Assembly: GCA_023450085.1 (NCBI GenBank)
Contig: JAEXHI010000031.1
Location: 62,001 to 126,000 of the forward strand
Direction: 5' to 3'
Origin: Bacteroidota bacterium
Lineage (GTDB): Bacteria; Bacteroidota; Bacteroidia; Sphingobacteriales; Sphingobacteriaceae
Length of the DNA: 64,000 bases
Under the pieces are notes generated by a model. That model made no database searches and had not been told where the DNA came from. It worked only from the letters and a program-made list of their open reading frames with translations. The translations under genes were made by a program, and so were the position numbers. Positions 8,599-17,362 of the stretch are shown here, piece by piece. Position 1 is the first letter of the stretch. Each line of letters begins with the position of its first letter.

Positions 8599-8811
8599 AT
8601 GAAAACAGTGAAATTTTTAATGGTTGCATTAATTGCAGCATTTACAGTAAACTTCGCTAACGCACAAACTCCTGCTAAAGCGCCAGTAAAAACAGTTGCT
8701 CCTGCTGCTAAAACAGTAGAGAAAAAAGCGGAGAAAAAAACTGAAAAGGTAGAAGCTAAAGCAGATACTACAGCTAAAAAAGTAAAGCACAAAGCACATA
8801 AAAAAGCATAA
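8599..8811 (+). CDS. Small exported Ala/Lys-rich protein
   Basis: A 70-residue protein with a signal peptide (MKTVKFLMVALIAAFTVNFANAQ) and a mature chain of only about 47 residues made almost entirely of Ala, Lys, Pro, Thr, Val and Glu, with repeated AK, EKK and KAEK units and a strongly basic C-terminus (KKVKHKAHKKA). The mature part resembles histone-H1-like low-complexity tails, but the signal peptide argues for export. Function unknown. It has its own terminator 20 bp downstream and no operon partner. Confidence 0.7.
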   Translation: MKTVKFLMVALIAAFTVNFANAQTPAKAPVKTVAPAAKTVEKKAEKKTEKVEAKADTTAKKVKHKAHKKA

Positions 8812-8832
8812 GTACTTGTTCCTAGTTAGTAC

Positions 8833-8864
8833 AATGCGCAGTGGCCTAGCCCTGCGCATTTTTT
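8833..8864 (+). terminator. Rho-independent terminator
   Basis: 9-bp perfect stem AATGCGCAG / CTGCGCATT with a 10-nt loop, followed by a T run; directly after the small exported protein gene. Confidence 0.88.
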
Positions 8865-8919
8865 GTTATCATATTTCTGGCACTTCTTGCTATCTTTAAC
8901 CAAATAATTCATCAGGAAA

Positions 8920-9201
8920 ATGGAAATCATTCAAGAAAACGAAGAGAGAAGAGGTGTATTCAAAGCAATAGAAGATGGTAAAGAAGCTGGCGTAATGACC
9001 TACACTTGGGCTGGAAGTACTAAATTCATCATCGACCATACGGAAGTTAATCCTGATTTTAAAGGCAAAGGCGTTGGTTTACAAATGGTGATGAAAGCCG
9101 TGGAATACGCAAGAGCCAATCATTTAAAAATCATGCCATTATGTCCGTTCGCTAAATCTGTTTTTGACAAAAATCCCGACATCGCAGACGTACTGTTTTA
9201 A
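8920..9201 (+). CDS. Small GNAT-like N-acetyltransferase (COG2388/YjdJ type)
   Basis: A 93-residue protein of the short acetyltransferase family. Motif A is visible as HTEVNPDFKGKGVGLQMVMKAVEYARAN, with the Q/RxxGxG/A-like acetyl-CoA pyrophosphate loop (KGKGVG), followed by LKIMPLCPFAKSVFDKNP, whose CPF/Y segment is typical of the COG2388 group. It is much shorter than a canonical GNAT, which is normal for this group. Substrate unknown. It stands alone between two hairpins. Confidence 0.85.
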   Translation: MEIIQENEERRGVFKAIEDGKEAGVMTYTWAGSTKFIIDHTEVNPDFKGKGVGLQMVMKAVEYARANHLKIMPLCPFAKSVFDKNPDIADVLF

Positions 9202-9209
9202 ATTTCAAT

Positions 9210-9251
9210 TATGTGTCTATATGATTGGATTTTTAATCATATAGACACATA
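9210..9251. terminator. 17-bp perfect hairpin between convergent genes
   Basis: Stem TATGTGTCTATATGATT (9210-9226) pairs exactly with 9235-9251, with the loop GGATTTTT. It lies 9 bp after the acetyltransferase stop and 25 bp from the 3' end of the convergent DUF58 gene. It lacks a clear 3' U-tract on either strand, so its role as a bidirectional terminator or mRNA-end stabiliser is inferred from position. Confidence 0.6.
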
Positions 9252-9275
9252 GCGAATTCACCTTACTTAATTAGG

Positions 9276-10196
9276 TTAACTCATTTTTTGGCGCTTAATC
9301 AAGTAAGCTTCCAAGATATGGTTAAAGCCCGCATTAATATCCGCATCCACCATATCAATTTTATATTGGGCACATTTTAAGGCTAGATTTTTTCTATAAG
9401 CGGTCATTTGCGATAGGTAAGCATCTTTCACCTTAGAAGCATGTGCCTTTAAAATAGTTCCTGTTTCCATATCCACAAACTCATAAGGTCTGTTTTCGAA
9501 ATCAAACTCCTGTTCTTTAGCCTTATCGGTGACATTAAATACCACTACCTCATGTTTATTGAATTTCAAGTGTTGCAAAGCAGAGAACAATTTATCTAAC
9601 CTGTCACTACTATCCGCTGTTTGTAGCATATCACTAAAAATAACTACCAATGAGCGTTTATGGATTAAATCAGCAATTTGATGCAGTGCCACAGAAAGGT
9701 CGGTTTGCACATTCAGTTTAGAAGTCGCTAAAACTTCTTCCAACTTCGCAAATAAAAACTTTTGGTGTACGCTGGTAGATTTAGCAGGGGTATTAAGCTT
9801 CAGTTCATTGGTAAAAAGACTTAAACCAAAAGCATCGCGCTGTCTTTTAAGCAAATAAATTAAAGCCGCAGTGCTCTGTACTGCAAACGTGAGCTTATTG
9901 TATTTATCGTTAGGAAAATACATGGACGAAGAAATATCAATCACAAACTGGCACCTTAAGTTTGTTTCTTCCTCGTAACGCTTGCTAAATAGCTTATCGG
10001 TTTTGGCAAACAACTTCCAATCAATACTTTTTACACTATCACCGTTGTTGTAAAGCCTGTGTTCTGCAAATTCAACAGAAAAACCATGAAAAGGACTTTT
10101 ATGCAAGCCTGTGATAAATCCCTCTACCACTTGCTTTGCTAAAAGCTCTAGACTGCTTTCAAATCTAATTTCCTCAGGTTTTTGCGATGCTTGCAT
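9276..10196 (-). CDS. DUF58 domain protein (vWA-like)
   Basis: A 306-residue DUF58 protein. The diagnostic region FAEHRLYNNGDSVKSIDWKLFAKTDKLFSKRYEEETNLRCQFVIDISSSM contains the DUF58 signature (GDxxxxIDW) and a MIDAS-like DxSxS motif of the vWA fold. These proteins usually accompany MoxR AAA+ ATPases, but no MoxR gene is present next to it here, so it is an orphan copy within this window. Divergent from the DUF3078 gene with a 58-bp gap. Confidence 0.9.
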   Translation of the reverse strand: MQASQKPEEIRFESSLELLAKQVVEGFITGLHKSPFHGFSVEFAEHRLYNNGDSVKSIDWKLFAKTDKLFSKRYEEETNLRCQFVIDISSSMYFPNDKYNKLTFAVQSTAALIYLLKRQRDAFGLSLFTNELKLNTPAKSTSVHQKFLFAKLEEVLATSKLNVQTDLSVALHQIADLIHKRSLVVIFSDMLQTADSSDRLDKLFSALQHLKFNKHEVVVFNVTDKAKEQEFDFENRPYEFVDMETGTILKAHASKVKDAYLSQMTAYRKNLALKCAQYKIDMVDADINAGFNHILEAYLIKRQKMS

Positions 10197-10224
10197 ACGT
10201 AAAACTAATAAAAAAGATTTTGTT

Positions 10225-10232
10225 TAGCTTTG
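10225..10232 (+). promoter_or_regulatory. -7 promoter box for the DUF3078 gene
   Basis: TAGCTTTG matches TAnnTTTG and lies 22 bp before the ATG at 10255, in the divergent intergenic region shared with the DUF58 gene. Confidence 0.6.
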
Positions 10233-10254
10233 TTATATCACTAAATAACATCAT

Positions 10255-11190
10255 ATGAAAAGATTATTACTTTTTATCATTAGCGCTATGATGATGAATA
10301 GCAGCTATGCTCAAAAGGTGCAAGGCGGAAAAGTAAACACCGAAAGCGCCAAACTTGCCGGCAAACTAGATACCGCAAAAAAACAAGAAGGCTGGACGGT
10401 TAGAGGAACCAATACCCTTTTACTAAATCAAGCTGCTTTTTCTAATTGGGTTGCGGGGGGAATTAACTCTATTGCCTTAACTGGCAGGGTTGATTATGAA
10501 TTTAACCTGAAAAAAGGCAAAAACCTTTGGGAAAATCGCATTTTAGCTGGCTATGGCTTACGTTCAGAAGAAAACAACAAAGCCACAAAAGTGGAAGATG
10601 TAATTGATTTAACTTCCAAATATGGTTACCAAATTGGAACTAGTAATTGGTACAGTGCCGTTGCCTTAAACCTTAAAACACAGTTTGCGAAAGGTTATGA
10701 TTATGGCAAGCCTGAACAAAGCTACATCTCCAACCTACTGTCTCCTGGCTATGTCACACTGGGCTTAGGTTTTGACTACATTCCAAATGACAATTTCCAA
10801 TTCAATGTCCATCCATTAACCTCGAGATTTACCATTATTGCTGATAAAGCTGTTTTTGACCCTAATAGAGACGGAATTTTAACCGAGGCCTATGGCGCCA
10901 AACCAACCGAAAGTTTAGTTTATCAGTTAGGTGCTTATATAGGTGGCAGGTATAAAGTTAAATTGATGGAAAACATTATGCTGGACAACCGTTTTGGCAT
11001 CTTCACCAATTACTTGGAGAAACCTCAAAACATGGTGCTATCGTATTCTGGTATTTTGGATATGAAAGTGAATAAATTTATCTCTACACAAATTACCGCT
11101 GATTTATTCTATGACGATAATCAAATTGGTAAACTGCAATTAAAAGAAACTTTGGGTGTAGGGTTAACTTATAAGTTTGGCAGATACTAG
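10255..11190 (+). CDS. Exported DUF3078 protein
   Basis: A 311-residue protein with a signal peptide (LLLFIISAMMMNSSYAQ) and the DUF3078 pattern: GWTVRGTNTLLLNQAAFSNWVAGGINSIAL near the N-terminus of the mature chain, then alternating hydrophobic strands with many aromatic residues, ending in LGVGLTYKFGRY. The terminal aromatic residue and strand pattern suggest an outer-membrane beta-barrel. The family is widespread in Bacteroidetes and of unknown function. It has its own promoter box. The 180 bp after it holds no recognised gene. Confidence 0.88.
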   Translation: MKRLLLFIISAMMMNSSYAQKVQGGKVNTESAKLAGKLDTAKKQEGWTVRGTNTLLLNQAAFSNWVAGGINSIALTGRVDYEFNLKKGKNLWENRILAGYGLRSEENNKATKVEDVIDLTSKYGYQIGTSNWYSAVALNLKTQFAKGYDYGKPEQSYISNLLSPGYVTLGLGFDYIPNDNFQFNVHPLTSRFTIIADKAVFDPNRDGILTEAYGAKPTESLVYQLGAYIGGRYKVKLMENIMLDNRFGIFTNYLEKPQNMVLSYSGILDMKVNKFISTQITADLFYDDNQIGKLQLKETLGVGLTYKFGRY

Positions 11191-11370
11191 AACCTTGATT
11201 TAAAACAAAATAACTTATAGCGCTGAGGTTGCTTTCCCGAAAAAAGTGTAGGACATGCTGTATCTCGCAAAAACGAAAATAAGAACGTTGCTGCGAGGTA
11301 CAACGCAGTCACTAGCAATCATCATATTTCTACAAACCCAAATCCACTATATTCTTTATTAGGCTCTAAA

Positions 11371-11937
11371 ATGAAAAAGAAAGAGAAGAAAATTATCAAG
11401 TATGAAGAAATCATACAGAAACATATTATAAAAAAGGATTTTGTAAAAATCATCTTGAACTTTCAAAATACCGAAAGCGGCATTTTTGGCTACATCCAAC
11501 TACAATCAAAAAAATTCGTCTTACTCCAAGCAAATAATGAATTTTCTCTTGATGGATATTTCATTATCCCAAAAAGAACGTTTGAAGAAATTCGGTGCAA
11601 TAAATATGATAAAACTTCAAATAAGATACTTAGAGCAGAGGGCACACTAGAGAAGCAATATAAAGTTCCAGAGTTTGTTTCTCTAGACAATTGGGAACAA
11701 TTATTCTTAAGCTTAAAAGATGCCGATTTTCATGTTATTATAGAATGTGAGGATCAAGAAGAATCAGGCTTCTTTATAGGCCCTCTTCAGAAAATTGGTA
11801 AAAACAGCGTATCTATATTAAATTACGACCCTACAGGGAAGTTAGATAAAAAACCCTCTAAAATTAGCTATAAAGATATCACTAGGGTAACATTTGGTGA
11901 TCAATATAGTACTGTCTTTAGGAAATACTTGAAATAA
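11371..11937 (+). CDS. Hypothetical protein, 188 aa
   Basis: Not recognised. No signal peptide or membrane segment; Lys-rich N-terminus (MKKKEKKIIKYEEIIQ), then alternating beta-like segments (VKIILNFQN, GIFGYIQLQS, KFVLLQANNEF) and a second half with FHVIIECEDQEESGFFIGPLQKIGKNSVSILNYD and a final KISYKDITRVTFG. The latter resembles a small Sm/SH3-like barrel ('...GxIxxxxxxxxxI...D.T.V.F'). It is probably a cytoplasmic protein of about 22 kDa. It stands alone and is followed by a terminator. Confidence 0.7.
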   Translation: MKKKEKKIIKYEEIIQKHIIKKDFVKIILNFQNTESGIFGYIQLQSKKFVLLQANNEFSLDGYFIIPKRTFEEIRCNKYDKTSNKILRAEGTLEKQYKVPEFVSLDNWEQLFLSLKDADFHVIIECEDQEESGFFIGPLQKIGKNSVSILNYDPTGKLDKKPSKISYKDITRVTFGDQYSTVFRKYLK

Positions 11938-11951
11938 ATTGCTAGAAGCTA

Positions 11952-11979
11952 CTTTCCATTGAAGTGGAAAGCCTTTTTT
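11952..11979 (+). terminator. Rho-independent terminator
   Basis: Stem CTTTCCA / TGGAAAG with a 6-nt loop, then CC and six T residues, 15 bp after the hypothetical gene. Confidence 0.85.
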
Positions 11980-12027
11980 GTTTATGTCGTCCTGTTTCCA
12001 GTTTTCGGGAGAAAAGCATTGCGCTGA

Positions 12028-12057
12028 CAGATCCTTCGACAAGCTCAGGATGACAGA
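12028..12057. repeat. REP-like half element
   Basis: GATCCTTCGACAAGCTCAGG followed by ATGACA is a single arm of the repeat family that is dense at 31.1 and 57.4-58.9 kb. The rest of 11980-12127 holds no gene. Confidence 0.6.
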
Positions 12058-12127
12058 TATGGGGGGCCAACAGTGCAAATAAAAAGCAGGGCTATCTTTC
12101 CCAAAAAAACACCGAAAAAGCTTTTCA

Positions 12128-12166
12128 TAAAAAAACCGATGTACTTTATAGCGCATCGGTTTTTTA
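12128..12166 (-). terminator. Bidirectional terminator for trxA
   Basis: AAAACCGATG / CATCGGTTTT stem with a 12-nt loop, flanked by A residues on the left and T residues on the right, so it can act on both strands. It lies 30 bp beyond the 3' end of the thioredoxin gene. Confidence 0.85.
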
Positions 12167-12195
12167 TTTATATGAAGATAAGTAAATCCTTATTC

Positions 12196-12513
12196 TTATA
12201 ATTGGCCGTCTAATTTACCTGCCAAAATTGATTTAGGCACTGCGCCAATTTGTTTGTCAACTACTTGACCATCTTTAAAGTACAACAAAGCTGGGATGTT
12301 ACGGATACCAAACTGCATTGAAATCTGAGGATTGTTATCAACGTTTACCTTGCCAACTAAAGCTCTGCCTTCGTATTCTTTAGCAATTTCTTCTACCACT
12401 GGACCAACCATACGGCAAGGACCGCACCATTCTGCCCAAAAATCTACCAAAACAGGTTTATCTGATTTTAATACTACTTCCTCGAAGTTAGCATCTGTTA
12501 TTTCTAAAGCCAT
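12196..12513 (-). CDS. trxA: Thioredoxin
   Basis: A 105-residue classical thioredoxin, the cytoplasmic dithiol reductant. Active site WAEWCGPC with Cys30 and Cys33, the cis-proline region FGIRNIPALLYFKDG, and a C-terminal helix. Full length for the family, with no signal peptide. Monocistronic: it has its own promoter (-7 box 12534-12541) and terminator (12128-12166). The dnaE gene lies upstream on the same strand but is separated by a 234-bp intergenic region with a repeat. Confidence 0.97.
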   Translation of the reverse strand: MALEITDANFEEVVLKSDKPVLVDFWAEWCGPCRMVGPVVEEIAKEYEGRALVGKVNVDNNPQISMQFGIRNIPALLYFKDGQVVDKQIGAVPKSILAGKLDGQL

Positions 12514-12533
12514 ATCTAAATTTTTATTATGTA

Positions 12534-12565
12534 CAAATATATTATCAATTGTGATGCCATCAAAA
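12534..12565 (-). promoter_or_regulatory. Promoter of trxA
   Basis: Read on the minus strand, TTTTG (12561-12565) is followed after 19 bp by TATATTTG (12534-12541), an exact match to the Bacteroidetes -33/-7 consensus; the start codon lies 20 bp further on. Confidence 0.75.
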
Positions 12566-12642
12566 GTGTAATGTCAATTTGACATTGTTTTGTTCATTGG
12601 CGCTAGTCCCTAATCACTTATTTCTCCCGTCTCTTCTTTTTT

Positions 12643-12745
12643 CCGCTGATTCCGCAGATTTAAACCGCAAATTGAAGGAGATTTACTTGCAAAGTTGACT
12701 AATCACTAATTACTAACAACTAGTAACTAGCCACTAGTTCCTAAA
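12643..12745. repeat. Long intergenic repeat, copy A (inverted to 23806-23907)
   Basis: About 100 bp made of CCGCTGATTCCGCAGAT, GGAGATTTACTTGCAAAGTT and a stretch of AATTACTAACAACTAGTAACTAG type. The same sequence in reverse complement is found at 23806-23907. The two copies enclose dnaE through accC. No coding potential. Confidence 0.85.
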
Positions 12746-12747
12746 AC

Positions 12748-15700
12748 CTAATTCAACCTGTAGTCTACAAAATCCAGGTTCTTAATTCCATCCAAAAATT
12801 GGTTATTCGGATTTATTTTTTGGTTTTTAGAAGGCAGTTCCAACTTCAATCCTTTCTCCACATCATAAACCTCAAAATTGAGCTTACAGTTTTGCGCATC
12901 TGCATTTTCTCTATTTTCGTCTAAAATAGCTTGTATTTGCTGCATAAAACTATCGTTCACAATCTCGATAGGAAAAAATATAGTTAATGACTTGGTCAGC
13001 TTATCTCTTAAACCTGCAAGCAAGTCAATAGTAGTGATTTTAAACTCCCAATCGCCTTCCTTTCCAAAGCGCAGCCCTAATTTACCGCGGATTTGCAAGA
13101 AGTATCCTTCCGTTAAAAACTGCTTAAATTTCAGGAAGTCTTCACCAAATAAAGCGATTTCACAACTGTCATCATAATCTTCGAATGTGAAAATCCCGAA
13201 AGGCTTACCTGTTTTGGTAATCCGCTGAGAAGCCATGACCACTAATCCCCCTACAACCAATTCACGATTCTTCAGGGTCTCAAATTCTGCCATAACTTCT
13301 TCATTTGAATCGCCCATCCTTACTTTATTGATGATACTCAAATGCTTCACTTTATGTGGACAATACCTATCCAGCTCAAAACGATAATCGTCTAAAGGGT
13401 GTCCCGAAAGGAAAATCCCGATGGCATCTTTTTCGTATTTCAGCTTATCAATTGTACCCCATTCTTGCGTCATGGCAAAAGAAGGCTCCAAAATCAAATC
13501 AGCTTTTGACCCACCAAATAGTGATGATTGCGAAGAGTTTTGGTTATTCTGGAAGTCGTTAGCGTATTTAATCAGCTTTTCGATTCCATTTAGTTTATCA
13601 TTAGGTCCAATGAAGAAAAACTGCGACCTATTAAAGCCAAAAGCATCAAAGGCACCGCCATACACAAAACTCTCGTAAGCTTTTTTATTAACGATACGGG
13701 TATTGGAACGCTTGGCAAACTCAAAAACGGTAGGATAAGGTCCATTTTCTGTGCGTTCCTCAATGATACTTTCCACCGCTTTCTCTCCTACTCCTTTTAC
13801 TGCAGATAAACCAAAACGAACCTCTCCTTTAGCATTTACCGAGAATTTCATTTCCGATTCGTTCACATCTGGTCCCAATACAGGTACGCCCATTTGCCTA
13901 CACTCTTCCATGAAGAAGGCCACTTGCTTAATATCACTCATGTTATTGGAAAGTACCGCAGCCATATACTCCGCTGGATAATGTGCTTTCAAATAAGCCG
14001 TTTGGTAAGCAATCCAAGCATAACAGGTAGAGTGGGATTTGTTGAAAGCATAAGATGCAAACGCTTCCCAGTCTTTCCAAATCTTCTCTAAAGTCTCGGC
14101 TTTATGACCTTTTTCTGAAGCCTGTTTTACAAACTTTGGCTTCATTTTATCCAATACGTCTTTTTGCTTTTTACCCATAGCCTTACGCAAAACATCGGCC
14201 TCACCTTTGGTAAAACCAGCCAATTTTTGCGATAAAAGCATTACCTGCTCTTGATAAACCGTAATTCCGTAGGTTTCTTGTAAATACTCCTCACAGGCAT
14301 CTAAATCGTAGGTAATAGGCTCTACACCGTGTTTACGTCTAACGAAACTAGGAATATACTCCATTGGTCCTGGACGATACAATGCGTTCATGGCAATTAA
14401 GTCACCAAAAACCGTAGGCTTTAGCTCCTTCATGTATTTCTGCATACCAGGACTCTCGTACTGGAAAATACCAACCGTTTCACCACGCTGGAAGAGCTCA
14501 TAAGTAGCTACGTCATCTATCGGGAAATTATCTGGGTCGAGGTCGATATTAAAGCGCTTTTTAACGAGCTTCACGGTATCTTTAATCAGGGTTAATGTTT
14601 TCAACCCCAAAAAGTCCATCTTTAATAAACCAGCACTTTCTACTACTGAGTTATCAAACTGGGTCACGTATAAATCACTATCCTTGGCCGTAGATACAGG
14701 CACGAAATTGGTAATGTCATCTGGCGTGATGATTACCCCACAAGCGTGAATACCCGTATTACGTACCGAACCTTCCAACACAATAGCCTGCTGTAAAGTC
14801 TCGGCTGCCAAATCTTTACCCGAAGCTAAGGTCTTAAGTAGATTTACGTTTTCAAATTCATCTGGTCGGAGTGCTTCTTTTAGCGCCTTCTCTTGCAAAT
14901 TGAAGATTTTGGCCAGCTTCATATTCGGCACCAATTTGGCTACCTTATCTGCTTCGAAAAGTGGCAAATCTAGCACCCTTGCCGTATCTCTAATGGAAGA
15001 TTTAGCCGCCATGGTACCATAAGTGATGATTTGCGCCACTTGACTGGAGCCATATTTACCGATTACATAATCCATTACACGTCCACGACCCTCGTCATCA
15101 AAGTCGATATCGATATCGGGCATGGATACACGGTCTGGATTAAGGAAACGCTCAAAAAGGAGGTCGTATTTAATCGGGTCGATGTTGGTAATTCCCAAAC
15201 AGTAAGCTACCGCAGAACCTGCAGCAGAGCCACGGCCTGGTCCAACAGAAACATCCCTGTTACGAGCTTCGGCAATAAAATCCTGTACAATCAAAAAGTA
15301 ACCAGGATAACCCGTCTTTTCAATCGTAGCCAACTCAAAATCCAAACGTTCGGTAATATCTGGCGTAAGCTCTCCATAACGTTTTTCGGCACCCACGTAG
15401 GTGAGATGGCGAAGGAATTTATTTTCTCCCCTTTTTCCGCCATCGGCTTCATCTTCCGCCACCAAAAACTCTTCGGGAATATCAAATTTTGGTAATAATA
15501 CCTCCCTTGCCAGCTTATAAGTTTCTATTTTATCAATGACTTCCTGTACGTTGATAATCGCTTCTGGCACGTCGGCAAAGATTTCTTTCATCTCATCTGC
15601 CGACTTGAAATAATATTCCTGGTTAGGCATACCATACCTAAAACCTCTACCACGACCAATTGGTGTGGCCAGTTTCTCAGCATCCTTTACACAAAGTAAA

Positions 15701-17178
15701 ATATCATGGGCATGCGCATCCTTTTTGTTAACATAATAGGTATTGTTGGTGGCTACCATTTTCACCCCATTTTGGGCGGCCATTTTTACTAATACCTCAT
15801 TTACACGGTCTTCATTTTCTTGTCCGTGGCGCATTAGCTCGATGTAAAAATCCTCGCCAAATTGCTCTTTCCACCAAAGTAAAGCCTCTTCTGCCTGCTT
15901 TTCACCAATGTTCAAGATTTTACTAGGCACTTCTCCGTACATGTTACCTGTAAGTACAATCAAGTTTTCCTTGTACTGTTCAACCACATTCCTGTCTATC
16001 CTAGGTACATAGTAAAACCCTTTGGTGTAAGCAATTGACGACATTTTCGCTAAGTTGTGATAACCTTGCTTGTTCTTTGCCAAAAACACCACTTGGTAAC
16101 CATCATCTTTTCGGGTTTTATCGGTGTGGTTCTCACACACAAAAAATTCAACCCCAATAATCGGCTTCAATATGGTTGCTGTAGGTGCTTCTCCTTTTTC
16201 TATGGCTTCCGCATTTTTAGCTTCGGCAGCCTTGTTATGGTTAAGCACATTACTTACAAAGTGGAAAGCGCCCATCATGTTGGCATGGTCGGTTAGGGCT
16301 ACCGCAGGCATTCCTTTTTCAGCAGCTGCTTTCACTAAAGCAGGTACGCTAATGGTACTTTGCAACACCGAAAATTGGGTATGATTATGTAGATGCGCAA
16401 AAGCGGCATCAGCCAATGCGGCCTTGTTACTCTCTAAAGTTTGTTTAGAAACACCACCAGTATCCGCACCTCTTTTTTTCCTTATTTCATCTGAAGCAGC
16501 TTTTAGGTTAACATGTTTTAGCCCAACAGATTCTATGGTAAAAGGATTGGCTTCCTTAAATTTCAGGAAATAATCTGTATCAACTTGTAGTTCCTCCTTA
16601 GTAAAAACCTGCTTTTTAATCAGCTCCAAGAAACAGCGTGTAGTAGCCTCTACGTCGGCAGTAGCATTGTGGGCTTCAGCAAAAGGCACTCCAAATAAGT
16701 ATTGGTGTAGCTCCGTAAGATTAGGTAGCTTAAACCTACCACCTCTACCTCCAGGGATTTTCAATAAGTCAGCCGTAACTTCGGTACAGGTATCCAATAT
16801 AGGCATGTCGGCCAATAGGTTTTCCTGTCCAAAACGATACAGCTCACAACCCATAATGTTAAGGTCGAAGCCAATATTTTGTCCTACCACAAACTTTGCT
16901 TTCCCTAAAACTTCTTTAAATTTCTCCAATACTTCGGCCAAGGGAATACCTTGTTCCTGTGCCAATTCGGTAGAAATACCATGAATACGCTCGGCATCGT
17001 AAGGGATGTTGAAGCCTTCGGGCTGTACCAAATAATCTTGGTGCTCCAACAACCTTCCCATATCATCGTGCAACTGCCACGCAATTTGAATACAACGCGG
17101 CCAATTGTCCGTATCGGTAATTGGGGCATTGAAATTACGTGGTAAACCTGTTGTTTCGGTATCAAAAATTAAGTACAT
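12748..17178 (-). CDS. dnaE: DNA polymerase III alpha subunit with N-terminal 3'-5' exonuclease domain
   Basis: The replicative polymerase catalytic subunit, 1476 residues against about 1160 for E. coli DnaE. The extra length is an N-terminal DnaQ/epsilon-like proofreading domain (about 1-190) with a full DEDDh set: Asp6 and Glu8 in FDTETTG, Asp105 in VGQNIGFDLNIMG, His170 and Asp175 in HNATADVEAT. A linker follows, then the PHP domain from about 260 (FAHLHNHTQFSVL), the polymerase core with GPGRGSAAGS and the catalytic MPDIDIDFDD (about 686-695), the finger and beta-clamp regions, and an OB-fold near the C-terminus (LVVGGLVVMASQRITKTGKPFGIFTFEDY). Unlike PolC, the exonuclease precedes an uninterrupted PHP domain. 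A -7 box lies at 17198-17205. Confidence 0.97.
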   Translation of the reverse strand: MYLIFDTETTGLPRNFNAPITDTDNWPRCIQIAWQLHDDMGRLLEHQDYLVQPEGFNIPYDAERIHGISTELAQEQGIPLAEVLEKFKEVLGKAKFVVGQNIGFDLNIMGCELYRFGQENLLADMPILDTCTEVTADLLKIPGGRGGRFKLPNLTELHQYLFGVPFAEAHNATADVEATTRCFLELIKKQVFTKEELQVDTDYFLKFKEANPFTIESVGLKHVNLKAASDEIRKKRGADTGGVSKQTLESNKAALADAAFAHLHNHTQFSVLQSTISVPALVKAAAEKGMPAVALTDHANMMGAFHFVSNVLNHNKAAEAKNAEAIEKGEAPTATILKPIIGVEFFVCENHTDKTRKDDGYQVVFLAKNKQGYHNLAKMSSIAYTKGFYYVPRIDRNVVEQYKENLIVLTGNMYGEVPSKILNIGEKQAEEALLWWKEQFGEDFYIELMRHGQENEDRVNEVLVKMAAQNGVKMVATNNTYYVNKKDAHAHDILLCVKDAEKLATPIGRGRGFRYGMPNQEYYFKSADEMKEIFADVPEAIINVQEVIDKIETYKLAREVLLPKFDIPEEFLVAEDEADGGKRGENKFLRHLTYVGAEKRYGELTPDITERLDFELATIEKTGYPGYFLIVQDFIAEARNRDVSVGPGRGSAAGSAVAYCLGITNIDPIKYDLLFERFLNPDRVSMPDIDIDFDDEGRGRVMDYVIGKYGSSQVAQIITYGTMAAKSSIRDTARVLDLPLFEADKVAKLVPNMKLAKIFNLQEKALKEALRPDEFENVNLLKTLASGKDLAAETLQQAIVLEGSVRNTGIHACGVIITPDDITNFVPVSTAKDSDLYVTQFDNSVVESAGLLKMDFLGLKTLTLIKDTVKLVKKRFNIDLDPDNFPIDDVATYELFQRGETVGIFQYESPGMQKYMKELKPTVFGDLIAMNALYRPGPMEYIPSFVRRKHGVEPITYDLDACEEYLQETYGITVYQEQVMLLSQKLAGFTKGEADVLRKAMGKKQKDVLDKMKPKFVKQASEKGHKAETLEKIWKDWEAFASYAFNKSHSTCYAWIAYQTAYLKAHYPAEYMAAVLSNNMSDIKQVAFFMEECRQMGVPVLGPDVNESEMKFSVNAKGEVRFGLSAVKGVGEKAVESIIEERTENGPYPTVFEFAKRSNTRIVNKKAYESFVYGGAFDAFGFNRSQFFFIGPNDKLNGIEKLIKYANDFQNNQNSSQSSLFGGSKADLILEPSFAMTQEWGTIDKLKYEKDAIGIFLSGHPLDDYRFELDRYCPHKVKHLSIINKVRMGDSNEEVMAEFETLKNRELVVGGLVVMASQRITKTGKPFGIFTFEDYDDSCEIALFGEDFLKFKQFLTEGYFLQIRGKLGLRFGKEGDWEFKITTIDLLAGLRDKLTKSLTIFFPIEIVNDSFMQQIQAILDENRENADAQNCKLNFEVYDVEKGLKLELPSKNQKINPNNQFLDGIKNLDFVDYRLN

Positions 17179-17197
17179 AGCTAAAAAATGAGGATAC

Positions 17198-17205
17198 CAA
17201 AATTA
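17198..17205 (-). promoter_or_regulatory. -7 promoter box of dnaE
   Basis: TAATTTTG on the minus strand, 19 bp before the dnaE ATG. No -33 element at ideal spacing is evident. Confidence 0.5.
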
Positions 17206-17362
17206 ACGAAAAATATAGCGGATTTGGTCAGCTAATTATCAACATATAAAGACTTGTTTCGCTTAATTAGACCTCAGATTTCATTTGGCCTATTTTCCGT
17301 TTTTATTCGGTAAATTAAATTTTATAATTTTACTATTTATAAGAAAGATAATTATTGCTCCA

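Noticed and set aside
15031..15495. 154-aa open frame antisense to dnaE
   Set aside because: It lies wholly inside the coding sequence for the polymerase core; composition is that of an antisense shadow.
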